NCBI RefSeq assembly: GCF_029227915.1
Contig: NC_079878.1
Location: 24,579,501-24,643,500, forward strand
Reading direction: 5' to 3'
Length of the DNA: 64,000 nucleotides
From: Hydractinia symbiolongicarpus
Taxonomy: Eukaryota; Cnidaria; Hydrozoa; Anthoathecata; Hydractiniidae
The notes beneath the pieces are model-generated. The model saw only the letters and a program-made list of their open reading frames with translations, made no database searches and was not told the DNA's origin. The position numbers were made by a program, and so were the translations under genes. Shown one piece after another: positions 49,077 to 62,816 of this stretch. The number at the start of each line of letters is the position of its first letter. Within the stretch, counting starts at the first letter, position 1.

Positions 49077-50305
49077 GCCACAGGATCGGCTTGGCAAATA
49101 CGTCTTAGTACATCTCCAAAGTCATTAACATAATTATTACTAAAACCTTTCTTGACACAACACATCGCCCAAGCAATGTGTGCCTCGTCGCACATTCCTG
49201 ACTAAAATGTTTGATCAGGGTGTGAATCTTCGGAGAGTAAGAAGGAAGATAATATATCTTCATTAAAATTGATTTAGTAGTTGATGGTTGGAAGAAGTTC
49301 AAGGTTTTATTATGCAATGCCATATTATTTTCGGGCTTCTTGCCATCTGCATGCTTTTTGATGGAACCAATGCCATCCTGTCCGAGAGCAAGGTCCCACT
49401 GTTCACTTTACATTTTTTGCACTTAAATGAAGTTTTGGTTGTTACAGCACTGAGCCATACATTGAGATCGTGTTCCTTTATTTGGTCCGTCTGTGCCAGT
49501 CATAAATACAATCTATATAAAAAAACTTGATGTTAAAAATTCATTTATTTCCGTAAATCGACTCCATTTTGTTTAAATTTATCCAGCTGTTCTTTTGAGA
49601 TAAAGACGTTCATCGGATTTGATATTTTCTGTGTGTCAAATCCTCTGCCCAAACACTTTCTGTCTATGTGGTAGTGAACATTCGTTTACTTGCGTTTCCC
49701 TTGTGCTGCCTTCTCTTCTCTCAATAATCTTAACTCTGTTGTCATGACACACACACACATGTGTGTGTGAAATCTCCACCACACCCGGCACATTTCCTAA
49801 TGTAGTTATTTTTTTATATAACGAAGCACCCTGCATCAACTTCTTTAACGTTTTTCTAAAGGTGTAACAAAAAAGCTTTTTTTCTTTGCATAAAATGTTG
49901 TATAAAATTGCAGGATAGTAGGGTGTATTTTATGCCCATAAAACCCCATAATAAATTTGCAGACTGTTGGATCCAATGTCCATGAGAGATGACAGTTTAT
50001 TTCTTGCACGTTCTTGTATTTCACGGAGTAATTTAAATTCGTGTTTTGTCCATTCATGGAGATTTAAATCATTTTGGTCTCCTGCAATTCATCCAATCTA
50101 GGATCCAGATCATCAGGACCAGTATGGCCAAGAAACTTTAACGTACAGTGACTCTGTTTTCGCCCTCGTTTCAGTACCTCAAAGACTCATCGAATAGGGC
50201 CGACATAAACGGAGACTTCATAATTCCATCCTGAATCATTTGCTCGAAGTCTGGGAATGGTTGACCAGTTGACTTTACTTGGATCTACCCATTTAAAAAT
50301 TTGAT
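49077..50305. repeat. Array unit 35, short form
   Basis: 1,229 bp. gtccgagagc plus catcaggacc; last unit of the first trimer. Keeps aattccatcc where units 38, 43 and 45 have aatttcatcc. Confidence 0.97.
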
Positions 50306-51565
50306 GCCACAGGATCGGCTTGGCAAATACGTCTTAGTACATCTCCAAAGTCATTAACAGAATTATTACTAAAACCTTTCTTGACACAACACATCGCCCA
50401 AGCAATGTGTGCCTCGTCGCACATTCCTGAAAAATAGATAATGAAAAAATTAATGGTTTACCTAAAATGTTTGATCAGGGTGTGAATCTTCGGAGAGTAA
50501 GAAGGAAGATAATATATCTTCATTAAAATTGATTTAGTAGTTGATGGTTGGAAGAAGTTCAAGGTTTTATTATGCAATGCCATATTATTTTCGGGCTTCT
50601 TGCCATCTGCATGCTTTTTGATGGAACCAATGCCATCCTGTCCGAGAGCAAGGTCCCACTGTTCACTTTACATTTTTTGCACTTAAATGAAGTTTTGGTT
50701 GTTACAGCACTGAGCCATACATTGAGATCGTGTTCCTTTATTTGGTCCGTCTGTGCCAGTCATAAATACAATCTATATAAAAAAACTTGATGTTAAAAAT
50801 TCATTTATTTCCGTAAATCGACTCCATTTTGTTTAAATTTATCCAGCTGTTCTTTTGAGATAAAGACGTTCATCGGATTTGATATTTTCTGTGTGTCAAA
50901 TCCTCTGCCCAAACACTTTCTGTCTATGTGGTAGTGAACATTCGTTTACTTGCGTTTCCCTTGTGCTGCCTTCTCTTCTCTCAATAATCTTAACTCTGTT
51001 GTCATGACACACACACACATGTGTGTGTGAAATCTCCACCACACCCGGCACATTTCCTAATGTAGTTATTTTTTTATATAACGAAGCACCCTGCATCAAC
51101 TTCTTTAACGTTTTTCTAAAGGTGTAACAAAAAAGCTTTTTTTCTTTGCATAAAATGTTGTATAAAATTGCAGGATAGTAGGGTGTATTTTATGCCCATA
51201 AAACCCCATAATAAATTTGCAGACTGTTGGATCCAATGTCCATGAGAGATGACAGTTTATTTCTTGCACGTTCTTGTATTTCACGGAGTAATTTAAATTC
51301 GTGTTTTGTCCATTCATGGAGATTTAAATCATTTTGGTCTCCTGCAATTCATCCAATCTAGGATCCAGATCATCACGACCAGTATGGCCAAGAAACTTTA
51401 ACGTACAGTGACTCTGTTTTCGCCCTCGTTTCAGTACCTCAAAGACTCATCGAATAGGGCCGACATAAACGGAGACTTCATAATTTCATCCTGAATCATT
51501 TGCTCGAAGTCTGGGAATGGTTGACCAGTTGACTTTACTTGGATCTACCCATTTAAAAATTTGAT
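50306..51565. repeat. Array unit 36, long form
   Basis: 1,260 bp. gtccgagagc; first unit of the second trimer (36-38), directly abutting the first. Confidence 0.97.
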
Positions 51566-52825
51566 GCCACAGGATCGGCTTGGCAAATACGTCTTAGTAC
51601 ATCTCCAAAGTCATTAACAGAATTATTACTAAAACCTTTCTTGACACAACACATCGCCCAAGCAATGTGTGCCTCGTCGCACATTCCTGAAAAATAGATA
51701 ATGAAAAAATTAATGGTTTACCTAAAATGTTTGATCAGGGTGTGAATCTTCGGAGAGTAAGAAGGAAGATAATATATCTTCATTAAAATTGATTTAGTAG
51801 TTGATGGTTGGAAGAAGTTCAAGGTTTTATTATGCAATGCCATATTATTTTCGGGCTTCTTGCCATCTGCATGCTTTTTGATGGAACCAATGCCATCCTG
51901 TCCTAGAGCAAGGCCCCACTGTTCACTTTACATTTTTTGCACTTAAATGAAGTTTTGGTTGTTACAGCACTGAGCCATACATTGAGATCGTGTTCCTTTA
52001 TTTGGTCCGTCTGTGCCAGTCATAAATACAATCTATATAAAAAAACTTGATGTTAAAAATTCATTTATTTCCGTAAATCGACTCCATTTTGTTTAAATTT
52101 ATCCAGCTGTTCTTTTGAGATAAAGACGTTCATCGGATTTGATATTTTCTGTGTGTCAAATCCTCTGCCCAAACACTTTCTGTCTATGTGGTAGTGAACA
52201 TTCGTTTACTTGCGTTTCCCTTGTGCTGCCTTCTCTTCTCTCAATAATCTTAACTCTGTTGTCATGACACACACACACATGTGTGTGTGAAATCTCCACC
52301 ACACCTGGCACATTTCCTAATGTAGTTATTTTTTTATATAACGAAGCACCCTGCATCAACTTCTTTAACGTTTTTCTAAAGGTGTAACAAAAAAGCTTTT
52401 TTTCTTTGCATAAAATGTTGTATAAAATTGCAGGATAGTAGGGTGTATTTTATGCCCATAAAACCCCATAATAAATTTGCAGACTGTTGGATCCAATGTC
52501 CATGAGAGATGACAGTTTATTTCTTGCACGTTCTTGTATTTCACGGAGTAATTTAAATTCGTGTTTTGTCCATTCATGGAGATTTAAATCATTTTGGTCT
52601 CCTGCAATTCGTCCAATCTAGGATCCAGATGATCACGACAAGTATGGCCAAGAAACTTTAACGTACAGTGACTCTGTTTTCGCCCTCGTTTCAGTACCTC
52701 AAAGACTCATCGAATAGGGCCGACATAAACGGAGACTTCATAATTCCATCCTGAATCATTTGCTCGAAGTCTGGGAATGGTTGACCAGTTGCCTTTACTT
52801 GGATCTACCCATTTAAAAATTTGAT
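51566..52825. repeat. Array unit 37, long form
   Basis: 1,260 bp. aaggccccac, cacctggcac and cagatgatcacg; middle unit of the second trimer. Confidence 0.97.
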
Positions 52826-54054
52826 GCCACAGGATCGGCTTGGCAAATACGTCTTAGTACATCTCCAAAGTCATTAACATAATTATTACTAAAACCTTTC
52901 TTGACACAACACATCGCCCAAGCAATGTGTGCCTCGTCGCACATTCCTGACTAAAATGTTTGATCAGGGTGTGAATCTTCGGAGAGTAAGAAGGAAGATA
53001 ATATATCTTCATTAAAATTGATTTAGTAGTTGATGGTTGGAAGAAGTTCAAGGTTTTATTATGCAATGCCATATTATTTTCGGGCTTCTTGCCATCTGCA
53101 TGCTTTTTGATGGAACCAATGCCATCCTGTCCGAGAGCAAGGTCCCACTGTTCACTTTACATTTTTTGCACTTAAATGAAGTTTTGGTTGTTACAGCACT
53201 GAGCCATACATTGAGATCGTGTTCCTTTATTTGGTCCGTCTGTGCCAGTCATAAATACAATCTATATAAAAAAACTTGATGTTAAAAATTCATTTATTTC
53301 CGTAAATCGACTCCATTTTGTTTAAATTTATCCAGCTGTTCTTTTGAGATAAAGACGTTCATCGGATTTGATATTTTCTGTGTGTCAAATCCTCTGCCCA
53401 AACACTTTCTGTCTATGTGGTAGTGAACATTCGTTTACTTGCGTTTCCCTTGTGCTGCCTTCTCTTCTCTCAATAATCTTAACTCTGTTGTCATGACACA
53501 AACACACATGTGTGTGTGAAATCTCCACCACACCCGGCACATTTCCTAATGTAGTTATTTTTTTATATAACGAAGCACCCTGCATCAACTTCTTTAACGT
53601 TTTTCTAAAGGTGTAACAAAAAAGCTTTTTTTCTTTGCATAAAATGTTGTATAAAATTGCAGGATAGTAGGGTGTATTTTATGCCCATAAAACCCCATAA
53701 TAAATTTGCAGACTGTTGGATCCAATGTCCATGAGAGATGACAGTTTATTTCTTGCACGTTCTTGTATTTCACGGAGTAATTTAAATTCGTGTTTTGTCC
53801 ATTCATGGAGATTTAAATCATTTTGGTCTCCTGCAATTCATCCAATCTAGGATCCAGATCATCAGGACCAGTATGGCCAAGAAACTTTAACGTACAGTGA
53901 CTCTGTTTTCGCCCTCGTTTCAGTACCTCAAAGACTCATCGAATAGGGCCGACATAAACGGAGACTTCATAATTTCATCCTGAATCATTTGCTCGAAGTC
54001 TGGGAATGGTTGACCAGTTGACTTTACTTGGATCTACCCATTTAAAAATTTGAT
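52826..54054. repeat. Array unit 38, short form
   Basis: 1,229 bp. gtccgagagc and catcaggacc. Private interruption of the AC run (acacaaacac). Confidence 0.97.
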
Positions 54055-55315
54055 GCCACAGGATCGGCTTGGCAAATACGTCTTAGTACATCTCCAAAGT
54101 CATTAACAGAATTATTACTAAAACCTTTCTTGACACAACACATCGCCCAAGCAATGTGTGCCTCGTCGCACATTCCTGAAAAATAGATAATGAAAAAATT
54201 AATGGTTTACCTAAAATGTTTGATCAGGGTGTGAATCTTCGGAGAGTAAGAAGGAAGATAATATATCTTCATTAAAATTGATTTAGTAGTTGATGGTTGG
54301 AAGAAGTTCAAGGTTTTATTATGCAATGCCATATTATTTTCGGGCTTCTTGCCATCTGCATGCTTTTTTGATGGAACCAATGCCATCCTGTCCTAGAGCA
54401 AGGCCCCACTGTTCACTTTACATTTTTTGCACTTAAATGAAGTTTTGGTTGTTACAGCACTGAGCCATACATTGAGATCGTGTTCCTTTATTTGGTCCGT
54501 CTGTGCCAGTCATAAATACAATCTATATAAAAAAACTTGATGTTAAAAATTCATTTATTTCCGTAAATCGACTCCATTTTGTTTAAATTTATCCAGCTGT
54601 TCTTTTGAGATAAAGACGTTCATCGGATTTGATATTTTCTGTGTGTCAAATCCTCTGCCCAAACACTTTCTGTCTATGTGGTAGTGAACATTCGTTTACT
54701 TGCGTTTCCCTTGTGCTGCCTTCTCTTCTCTCAATAATCTTAACTCTGTTGTCATGACACACACACACATGTGTGTGTGAAATCTCCACCACACCCGGCA
54801 CATTTCCTAATGTAGTTATTTTTTTATATAACGAAGCACCCTGCATCAACTTCTTTAACGTTTTTCTAAAGGTGTAACAAAAAAGCTTTTTTTCTTTGCA
54901 TAAAATGTTGTATAAAATTGCAGGATAGTAGGGTGTATTTTATGCCCATAAAACCCCATAATAAATTTGCAGACTGTTGGATCCAATGTCCATGAGAGAT
55001 GACAGTTTATTTCTTGCACGTTCTTGTATTTCACGGAGTAATTTAAATTCGTGTTTTGTCCATTCATGGAGATTTAAATCATTTTGGTCTCCTGCAATTC
55101 ATCCAATCTAGGATCCAGATCATCAGGACCAGTATGGCCAAGAAACTTTAACGTACAGTGACTCTGTTTTCGCCCTCGTTTCAGTACCTCAAAGACTCAT
55201 CGAATAGGGCCGACATAAACGGAGACTTCATAATTTCATCCTGAATCATTTGCTCGAAGTCTGGGAATGGTTGACCAGTTGACTTTACTTGGATCTACCC
55301 ATTTAAAAATTTGAT
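54055..55315. repeat. Array unit 39, long form
   Basis: 1,261 bp. Extra T in cttttttgatgg, aaggccccac, but cacccggcac and catcaggacc: a mosaic of the middle and last units of the trimer. Confidence 0.97.
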
Positions 55316-56576
55316 GCCACAGGATCGGCTTGGCAAATACGTCTTAGTACATCTCCAAAGTCATTAACAGAATTATTACTAAAACCTTTCTTGACACAAC
55401 ACATCGCCCAAGCAATGTGTGCCTCGTCGCACATTCCTGAAAAATAGATAATGAAAAAATTAATGGTTTACCTAAAATGTTTGATCAGGGTGTGAATCTT
55501 CGGAGAGTAAGAAGGAAGATAATATATCTTCATTAAAATTGATTTAGTAGTTGATGGTTGGAAGAAGTTCAAGGTTTTATTATGCAATGCCATATTATTT
55601 TCGGGCTTCTTGCCATCTGCATGCTTTTTTGATGGAACCAATGCCATCCTGTCCTAGAGCAAGGCCCCACTGTTCACTTTACATTTTTTGCACTTAAATG
55701 AAGTTTTGGTTGTTACAGCACTGAGCCATACATTGAGATCGTGTTCCTTTATTTGGTCCGTCTGTGCCAGTCATAAATACAATCTATATAAAAAAACTTG
55801 ATGTTAAAAATTCATTTATTTCCGTAAATCGACTCCATTTTGTTTAAATTTATCCAGCTGTTCTTTTGAGATAAAGACGTTCATCGGATTTGATATTTTC
55901 TGTGTGTCAAATCCTCTCCCCAAACACTTTCTGTCTATGTGGTAGTGAACATTCGTTTACTTGCGTTTCCCTTGTGCTGCCTTCTCTTCTCTCAATAATC
56001 TTAACTCTGTTGTCATGACACACACACACATGTGTGTGTGAAATCTCCACCACACCTGGCACATTTCCTAATGTAGTTATTTTTTTATATAACGAAGCAC
56101 CCTGCATCAACTTCTTTAACGTTTTTCTAAAGGTGTAACAAAAAAGCTTTTTTTCTTTGCATAAAATGTTGTATAAAATTGCAGGATAGTAGGGTGTATT
56201 TTATGCCCATAAAACCCCATAATAAATTTGCAGACTGTTGGATCCAATGTCCATGAGAGATGACAGTTTATTTCTTTCACGTTCTTGTATTTCACGGAGT
56301 AATTTAAATTCGTGTTTTGTCCATTCATGGAGATTTAAATCATTTTGGTCTCCTGCAATTCATCCAATCTAGGATCCAGATCATCACGACCAGTATGGCC
56401 AAGAAACTTTAACGTACAGTGACTCTGTTTTCGCCCTCGTTTCAGTACCTCAAAGACTCATCGAATAGGGCCGACATAAACGGAGACTTCATAATTCCAT
56501 CCTGAATCATTTGCTCGAAGTCTGGGAATGGTTGACCAGTTGACTTTACTTGGATCTACCCATTTAAAAATTTGAT
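55316..56576. repeat. Array unit 40, long form
   Basis: 1,261 bp. Extra T in cttttttgatgg; private tcctctcccc; reverts to ctttcacg where its neighbours have cttgcacg. Confidence 0.97.
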
Positions 56577-57836
56577 GCCACAGGATCGGCTTGGCAAATA
56601 CGTCTTAGTACATCTCCAAAGTCATTAACAGAATTATTACTAAAACCTTTCTTGACACAACACATCGCCCAAGCAATGTGTGCCTCGTCGCACATTCCTG
56701 AAAAATAGATAATGAAAAAATTAATGGTTTACCTAAAATGTTTGATCAGGGTGTGAATCTTCGGAGAGTAAGAAGGAAGATAATATATCTTCATTAAAAT
56801 TGATTTAGTAGTTGATGGTTGGAAGAAGTTCAAGGTTTTATTATGCAATGCCATATTATTTTCGGGCTTCTTGCCATCTGCATGCTTTTTGATGGAACCA
56901 ATGCCATCCTGTCCGAGAGCAAGGTCCCACTGTTCACTTTACATTTTTTGCACTTAAATGAAGTTTTGGTTGTTACAGCACTGAGCCATACATTGAGATC
57001 GTGTTCCTTTATTTGGTCCGTCTGTGCCAGTCATAAATACAATCTATATAAAAAAACTTGATGTTAAAAATTCATTTATTTCCGTAAATCGACTCCATTT
57101 TGTTTAAATTTATCCAGCTGTTCTTTTGAGATAAAGACGTTCATCGGATTTGATATTTTCTGTGTGTCAAATCCTCTGCCCAAACACTTTCTGTCTATGT
57201 GGTAGTGAACATTCGTTTACTTGCGTTTCCCTTGTGCTGCCTTCTCTTCTCTCAATAATCTTAACTCTGTTGTCATGACACACACACACATGTGTGTGTG
57301 AAATCTCCACCACACCCGGCACATTTCCTAATGTAGTTATTTTTTTATATAACGAAGCACCCTGCATCAACTTCTTTAACGTTTTTCTAAAGGTGTAACA
57401 AAAAAGCTTTTTTTCTTTGCATAAAATGTTGTATAAAATTGCAGGATAGTAGGGTGTATTTTATGCCCATAAAACCCCATAATAAATTTGCAGACTGTTG
57501 GATCCAATGTCCATGAGAGATGACAGTTTATTTCTTGCACGTTCTTGTATTTCACGGAGTAATTTAAATTCGTGTTGTGTCCATTCATGGAGATTTAAAT
57601 CATTTTGGTCTCCTGCAATTCATCCAATCTAGGATCCAGATCATCACGACCAGTATGGCCAAGAAACTTTAACGTACAGTGACTCTGTTTTCGCCCTCGT
57701 TTCAGTACCTCAAAGACTCATCGAATAGGGCCGACATAAACGGAGACTTCATAATTTCATCCTGAATCATTTGCTCGAAGTCTGGGAATGGTTGACCAGT
57801 TGACTTTACTTGGATCTACCCATTTAAAAATTTGAT
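56577..57836. repeat. Array unit 41, long form
   Basis: 1,260 bp. gtccgagagc; first unit of the third trimer (41-43). Private gtgttgtgtcc. Confidence 0.97.
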
Positions 57837-59096
57837 GCCACAGGATCGGCTTGGCAAATACGTCTTAGTACATCTCCAAAGTCATTAACAGAATTATTAC
57901 TAAAACCTTTCTTGACACAACACATCGCCCAAGCAATGTGTGCCTCGTCGCACATTCCTGAAAAATAGATAATGAAAAAATTAATGGTTTACCTAAAATG
58001 TTTGATCAGGGTGTGAATCTTCGGAGAGTAAGAAGGAAGATAATATATCTTCATTAAAATTGATTTAGTAGTTGATGGTTGGAAGAAGTTCAAGGTTTTA
58101 TTATGCAATGCCATATTATTTTCGGGCTTCTTGCCATCTGCATGCTTTTTGATGGAACCAATGCCATCCTGTCCTAGAGCAAGGCCCCACTGTTCACTTT
58201 ACATTTTTTGCACTTAAATGAAGTTTTGGTTGTTACAGCACTGAGCCATACATTGAGATCGTGTTCCTTTATTTGGTCCGTCTGTGCCAGTCATAAATAC
58301 AATCTATATAAAAAAACTTGATGTTAAAAATTCATTTATTTCCGTAAATCGACTCCATTTTGTTTAAATTTATCCAGCTGTTCTTTTGAGATAAAGACGT
58401 TCATCGGATTTGATATTTTCTGTGTGTCAAATCCTCTGCCCAAACACTTTCTGTCTATGTGGTAGTGAACATTCGTTTACTTGCGTTTCCCTTGTGCTGC
58501 CTTCTCTTCTCTCAATAATCTTAACTCTGTTGTCATGACACACACACACATGTGTGTGTGAAATCTCCACCACACCTGGCACATTTCCTAATGTAGTTAT
58601 TTTTTTATATAACGAAGCACCCTGCATCAACTTCTTTAACGTTTTTCTAAAGGTGTAACAAAAAAGCTTTTTTTCTTTGCATAAAATGTTGTATAAAATT
58701 GCAGGATAGTAGGGTGTATTTTATGCCCATAAAACCCCATAATAAATTTGCAGACTGTTGGATCCAATGTCCATGAGAGATGACAGTTTATTTCTTGCAC
58801 GTTCTTGTATTTCACGGAGTAATTTAAATTCGTGTTTTGTCCATTCATGGAGATTTAAATCATTTTGGTCTCCTGCAATTCGTCCAATCTAGGATCCAGA
58901 TGATCACGACAAGTATGGCCAAGAAACTTTAACGTACAGTGACTCTGTTTTCGCCCTCGTTTCAGTACCTCAAAGACTCATCGAATAGGGCCGACATAAA
59001 CGGAGACTTCATAATTCCATCCTGAATCATTTGCTCGAAGTCTGGGAATGGTTGACCAGTTGCCTTTACTTGGATCTACCCATTTAAAAATTTGAT
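57837..59096. repeat. Array unit 42, long form
   Basis: 1,260 bp. aaggccccac, cacctggcac and cagatgatcacg; middle unit of the third trimer, near-identical to unit 37. Confidence 0.97.
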
Positions 59097-60325
59097 GCCA
59101 CAGGATCGGCTTGGCAAATACGTCTTAGTACATCTCCAAAGTCATTAACATAATTATTACTAAAACCTTTCTTGACACAACACATCGCCCAAGCAATGTG
59201 TGCCTCGTCGCACATTCCTGACTAAAATGTTTGATCAGGGTGTGAATCTTCGGAGAGTAAGAAGGAAGATAATATATCTTCATTAAAATTGATTTAGTAG
59301 TTGATGGTTGGAAGAAGTTCAAGGTTTTATTATGCAATGCCATATTATTTTCGGGCTTCTTGCCATCTGCATGCTTTTTGATGGAACCAATGCCATCCTG
59401 TCCGAGAGCAAGGTCCCACTGTTCACTTTACATTTTTTGCACTTAAATGAAGTTTTGGTTGTTACAGCACTGAGCCATACATTGAGATCGTGTTCCTTTA
59501 TTTGGTCCGTCTGTGCCAGTCATAAATACAATCTATATAAAAAAACTTGATGTTAAAAATTCATTTATTTCCGTAAATCGACTCCATTTTGTTTAAATTT
59601 ATCCAGCTGTTCTTTTGAGATAAAGACGTTCATCGGATTTGATATTTTCTGTGTGTCAAATCCTCTGCCCAAACACTTTCTGTCTATGTGGTAGTGAACA
59701 TTCGTTTACTTGCGTTTCCCTTGTGCTGCCTTCTCTTCTCTCAATAATCTTAACTCTGTTGTCATGACACACACACACATGTGTGTGTGAAATCTCCACC
59801 ACACCCGGCACATTTCCTAATGTAGTTATTTTTTTATATAACGAAGCACCCTGCATCAACTTCTTTAACGTTTTTCTAAAGGTGTAACAAAAAAGCTTTT
59901 TTTCTTTGCATAAAATGTTGTATAAAATTGCAGGATAGTAGGGTGTATTTTATGCCCATAAAACCCCATAATAAATTTGCAGACTGTTGGATCCAATGTC
60001 CATGAGAGATGACAGTTTATTTCTTGCACGTTCTTGTATTTCACGGAGTAATTTAAATTCGTGTTTTGTCCATTCATGGAGATTTAAATCATTTTGGTCT
60101 CCTGCAATTCATCCAATCTAGGATCCAGATCATCAGGACCAGTATGGCCAAGAAACTTTAACGTACAGTGACTCTGTTTTCGCCCTCGTTTCAGTACCTC
60201 AAAGACTCATCGAATAGGGCCGACATAAACGGAGACTTCATAATTTCATCCTGAATCATTTGCTCGAAGTCTGGGAATGGTTGACCAGTTGACTTTACTT
60301 GGATCTACCCATTTAAAAATTTGAT
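59097..60325. repeat. Array unit 43, short form
   Basis: 1,229 bp. gtccgagagc and catcaggacc; last unit of the third trimer. Confidence 0.97.
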
Positions 60326-61586
60326 GCCACAGGATCGGCTTGGCAAATACGTCTTAGTACATCTCCAAAGTCATTAACAGAATTATTACTAAAACCTTTC
60401 TTGACACAACACATCGCCCAAGCAATGTGTGCCTCGTCGCACATTCCTGAAAAATAGATAATGAAAAAATTAATGGTTTACCTAAAATGTTTGATCAGGG
60501 TGTGAATCTTCGGAGAGTAAGAAGGAAGATAATATATCTTCATTAAAATTGATTTAGTAGTTGATGGTTGGAAGAAGTTCAAGGTTTTATTATGCAATGC
60601 CATATTATTTTCGGGCTTCTTGCCATCTGCATGCTTTTTTGATGGAACCAATGCCATCCTGTCCTAGAGCAAGGCCCCACTGTTCACTTTACATTTTTTG
60701 CACTTAAATGAAGTTTTGGTTGTTACAGCACTGAGCCATACATTGAGATCGTGTTCCTTTATTTGGTCCGTCTGTGCCAGTCATAAATACAATCTATATA
60801 AAAAAACTTGATGTTAAAAATTCATTTATTTCCGTAAATCGACTCCATTTTGTTTAAATTTATCCAGCTGTTCTTTTGAGATAAAGACGTTCATCGGATT
60901 TGATATTTTCTGTGTGTCAAATCCTCTGCCCAAACACTTTCTGTCTATGTGGTAGTGAACATTCGTTTACTTGCGTTTCCCTTGTGCTGCCTTCTCTTCT
61001 CTCAATAATCTTAACTCTGTTGTCATGACACACACACACATGTGTGTGTGAAATCTCCACCACACCTGGCACATTTCCTAATGTAGTTATTTTTTTATAT
61101 AACGAAGCACCCTGCATCAACTTCTTTAACGTTTTTCTAAAGGTGTAACAAAAAAGCTTTTTTTCTTTGCATAAAATGTTGTATAAAATTGCAGGATAGT
61201 AGGGTGTATTTTATGCCCATAAAACCCCATAATAAATTTGCAGACTGTTGGATCCAATGTCCATGAGAGATGACAGTTTATTTCTTGCACGTTCTTGTAT
61301 TTCACGGAGTAATTTAAATTCGTGTTTTGTCCATTCATGGAGATTTAAATCATTTTGGTCTCCTGCAATTCGTCCAATCTAGGATCCAGATGATCACGAC
61401 AAGTATGGCCAAGAAACTTTAACGTACAGTGACTCTGTTTTCGCCCTCGTTTCAGTACCTCAAAGACTCATCGAATAGGGCCGACATAAACGGAGACTTC
61501 ATAATTCCATCCTGAATCATTTGCTCGAAGTCTGGGAATGGTTGACCAGTTGCCTTTACTTGGATCTACCCATTTAAAAATTTGAT
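60326..61586. repeat. Array unit 44, long form
   Basis: 1,261 bp. Middle-of-trimer markers (aaggccccac, cagatgatcacg) plus the extra T of units 26, 39, 40 and 46. The first trimer member is missing before it. Confidence 0.97.
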
Positions 61587-62816
61587 GCCACAGGATCGGC
61601 TTGGCAAATACGTCTTAGTACATCTCCAAAGTCATTAACATAATTATTACTAAAACCTTTCTTGACACAACACATCGCCCAAGCAATGTGTGCCTCGTCG
61701 CACATTCCTGACTAAAATGTTTGATCAGGGTGTGAATCTTCGGAGAGTAAGAAGGAAGATAATATATCTTCATTAAAATTGATTTAGTAGTTGATGGTTG
61801 GAAGAAGTTCAAGGTTTTATTATGCAATGCCATATTATTTTCGGGCTTCTTGCCATCTGCATGCTTTTTGATGGAACCAATGCCATCCTGTCCGAGAGCA
61901 AGGTCCCACTGTTCACTTTACATTTTTTGCACTTAAATGAAGTTTTGGTTGTTACAGCACTGAGCCATACATTGAGATCGTGTTCCTTTATTTGGTCCGT
62001 CTGTGCCAGTCATAAATACAATCTATATAAAAAAACTTGATGTTAAAAATTCATTTATTTCCGTAAATCGACTCCATTTTGTTTAAATTTATCCAGCTGT
62101 TCTTTTGAGATAAAGACGTTCATCGGATTTGATATTTTCTGTGTGTCAAATCCTCTGCCCAAACACTTTCTGTCTATGTGGTAGTGAACATTCGTTTACT
62201 TGCGTTTCCCTTGTGCTGCCTTCTCTTCTCTCAATAATCTTAACTCTGTTGTCATGACACACACACACATGTGTGTGTGAAATCTCCACCACACCCGGCA
62301 CATTTCCTAATGTAGTTATTTTTTTATATAACGAAGCACCCTGCATCAACTTCTTTAACGTTTTTCTAAAGGTGTAACAAAAAAGCTTTTTTTTCTTTGC
62401 ATAAAATGTTGTATAAAATTGCAGGATAGTAGGGTGTATTTTATGCCCATAAAACCCCATAATAAATTTGCAGACTGTTGGATCCAATGTCCATGAGAGA
62501 TGACAGTTTATTTCTTGCACGTTCTTGTATTTCACGGAGTAATTTAAATTCGTGTTTTGTCCATTCATGGAGATTTAAATCATTTTGGTCTCCTGCAATT
62601 CATCCAATCTAGGATCCAGATCATCAGGACCAGTATGGCCAAGAAACTTTAACGTACAGTGACTCTGTTTTCGCCCTCGTTTCAGTACCTCAAAGACTCA
62701 TCGAATAGGGCCGACATAAACGGAGACTTCATAATTTCATCCTGAATCATTTGCTCGAAGTCTGGGAATGGTTGACCAGTTGACTTTACTTGGATCTACC
62801 CATTTAAAAATTTGAT
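61587..62816. repeat. Array unit 45, short form
   Basis: 1,230 bp. gtccgagagc and catcaggacc. One extra T in the gctttttttt run fuses two minus-strand frames into a 140-codon ORF (62146-62568), by chance rather than as a gene. Confidence 0.97.

Noticed and set aside
62146-62568. 140-codon minus-strand ORF in unit 45
   Set aside because: Produced by one extra T in a homopolymer that fuses the 70- and 67-codon frames; unique to one unit and could be a sequencing or assembly error.
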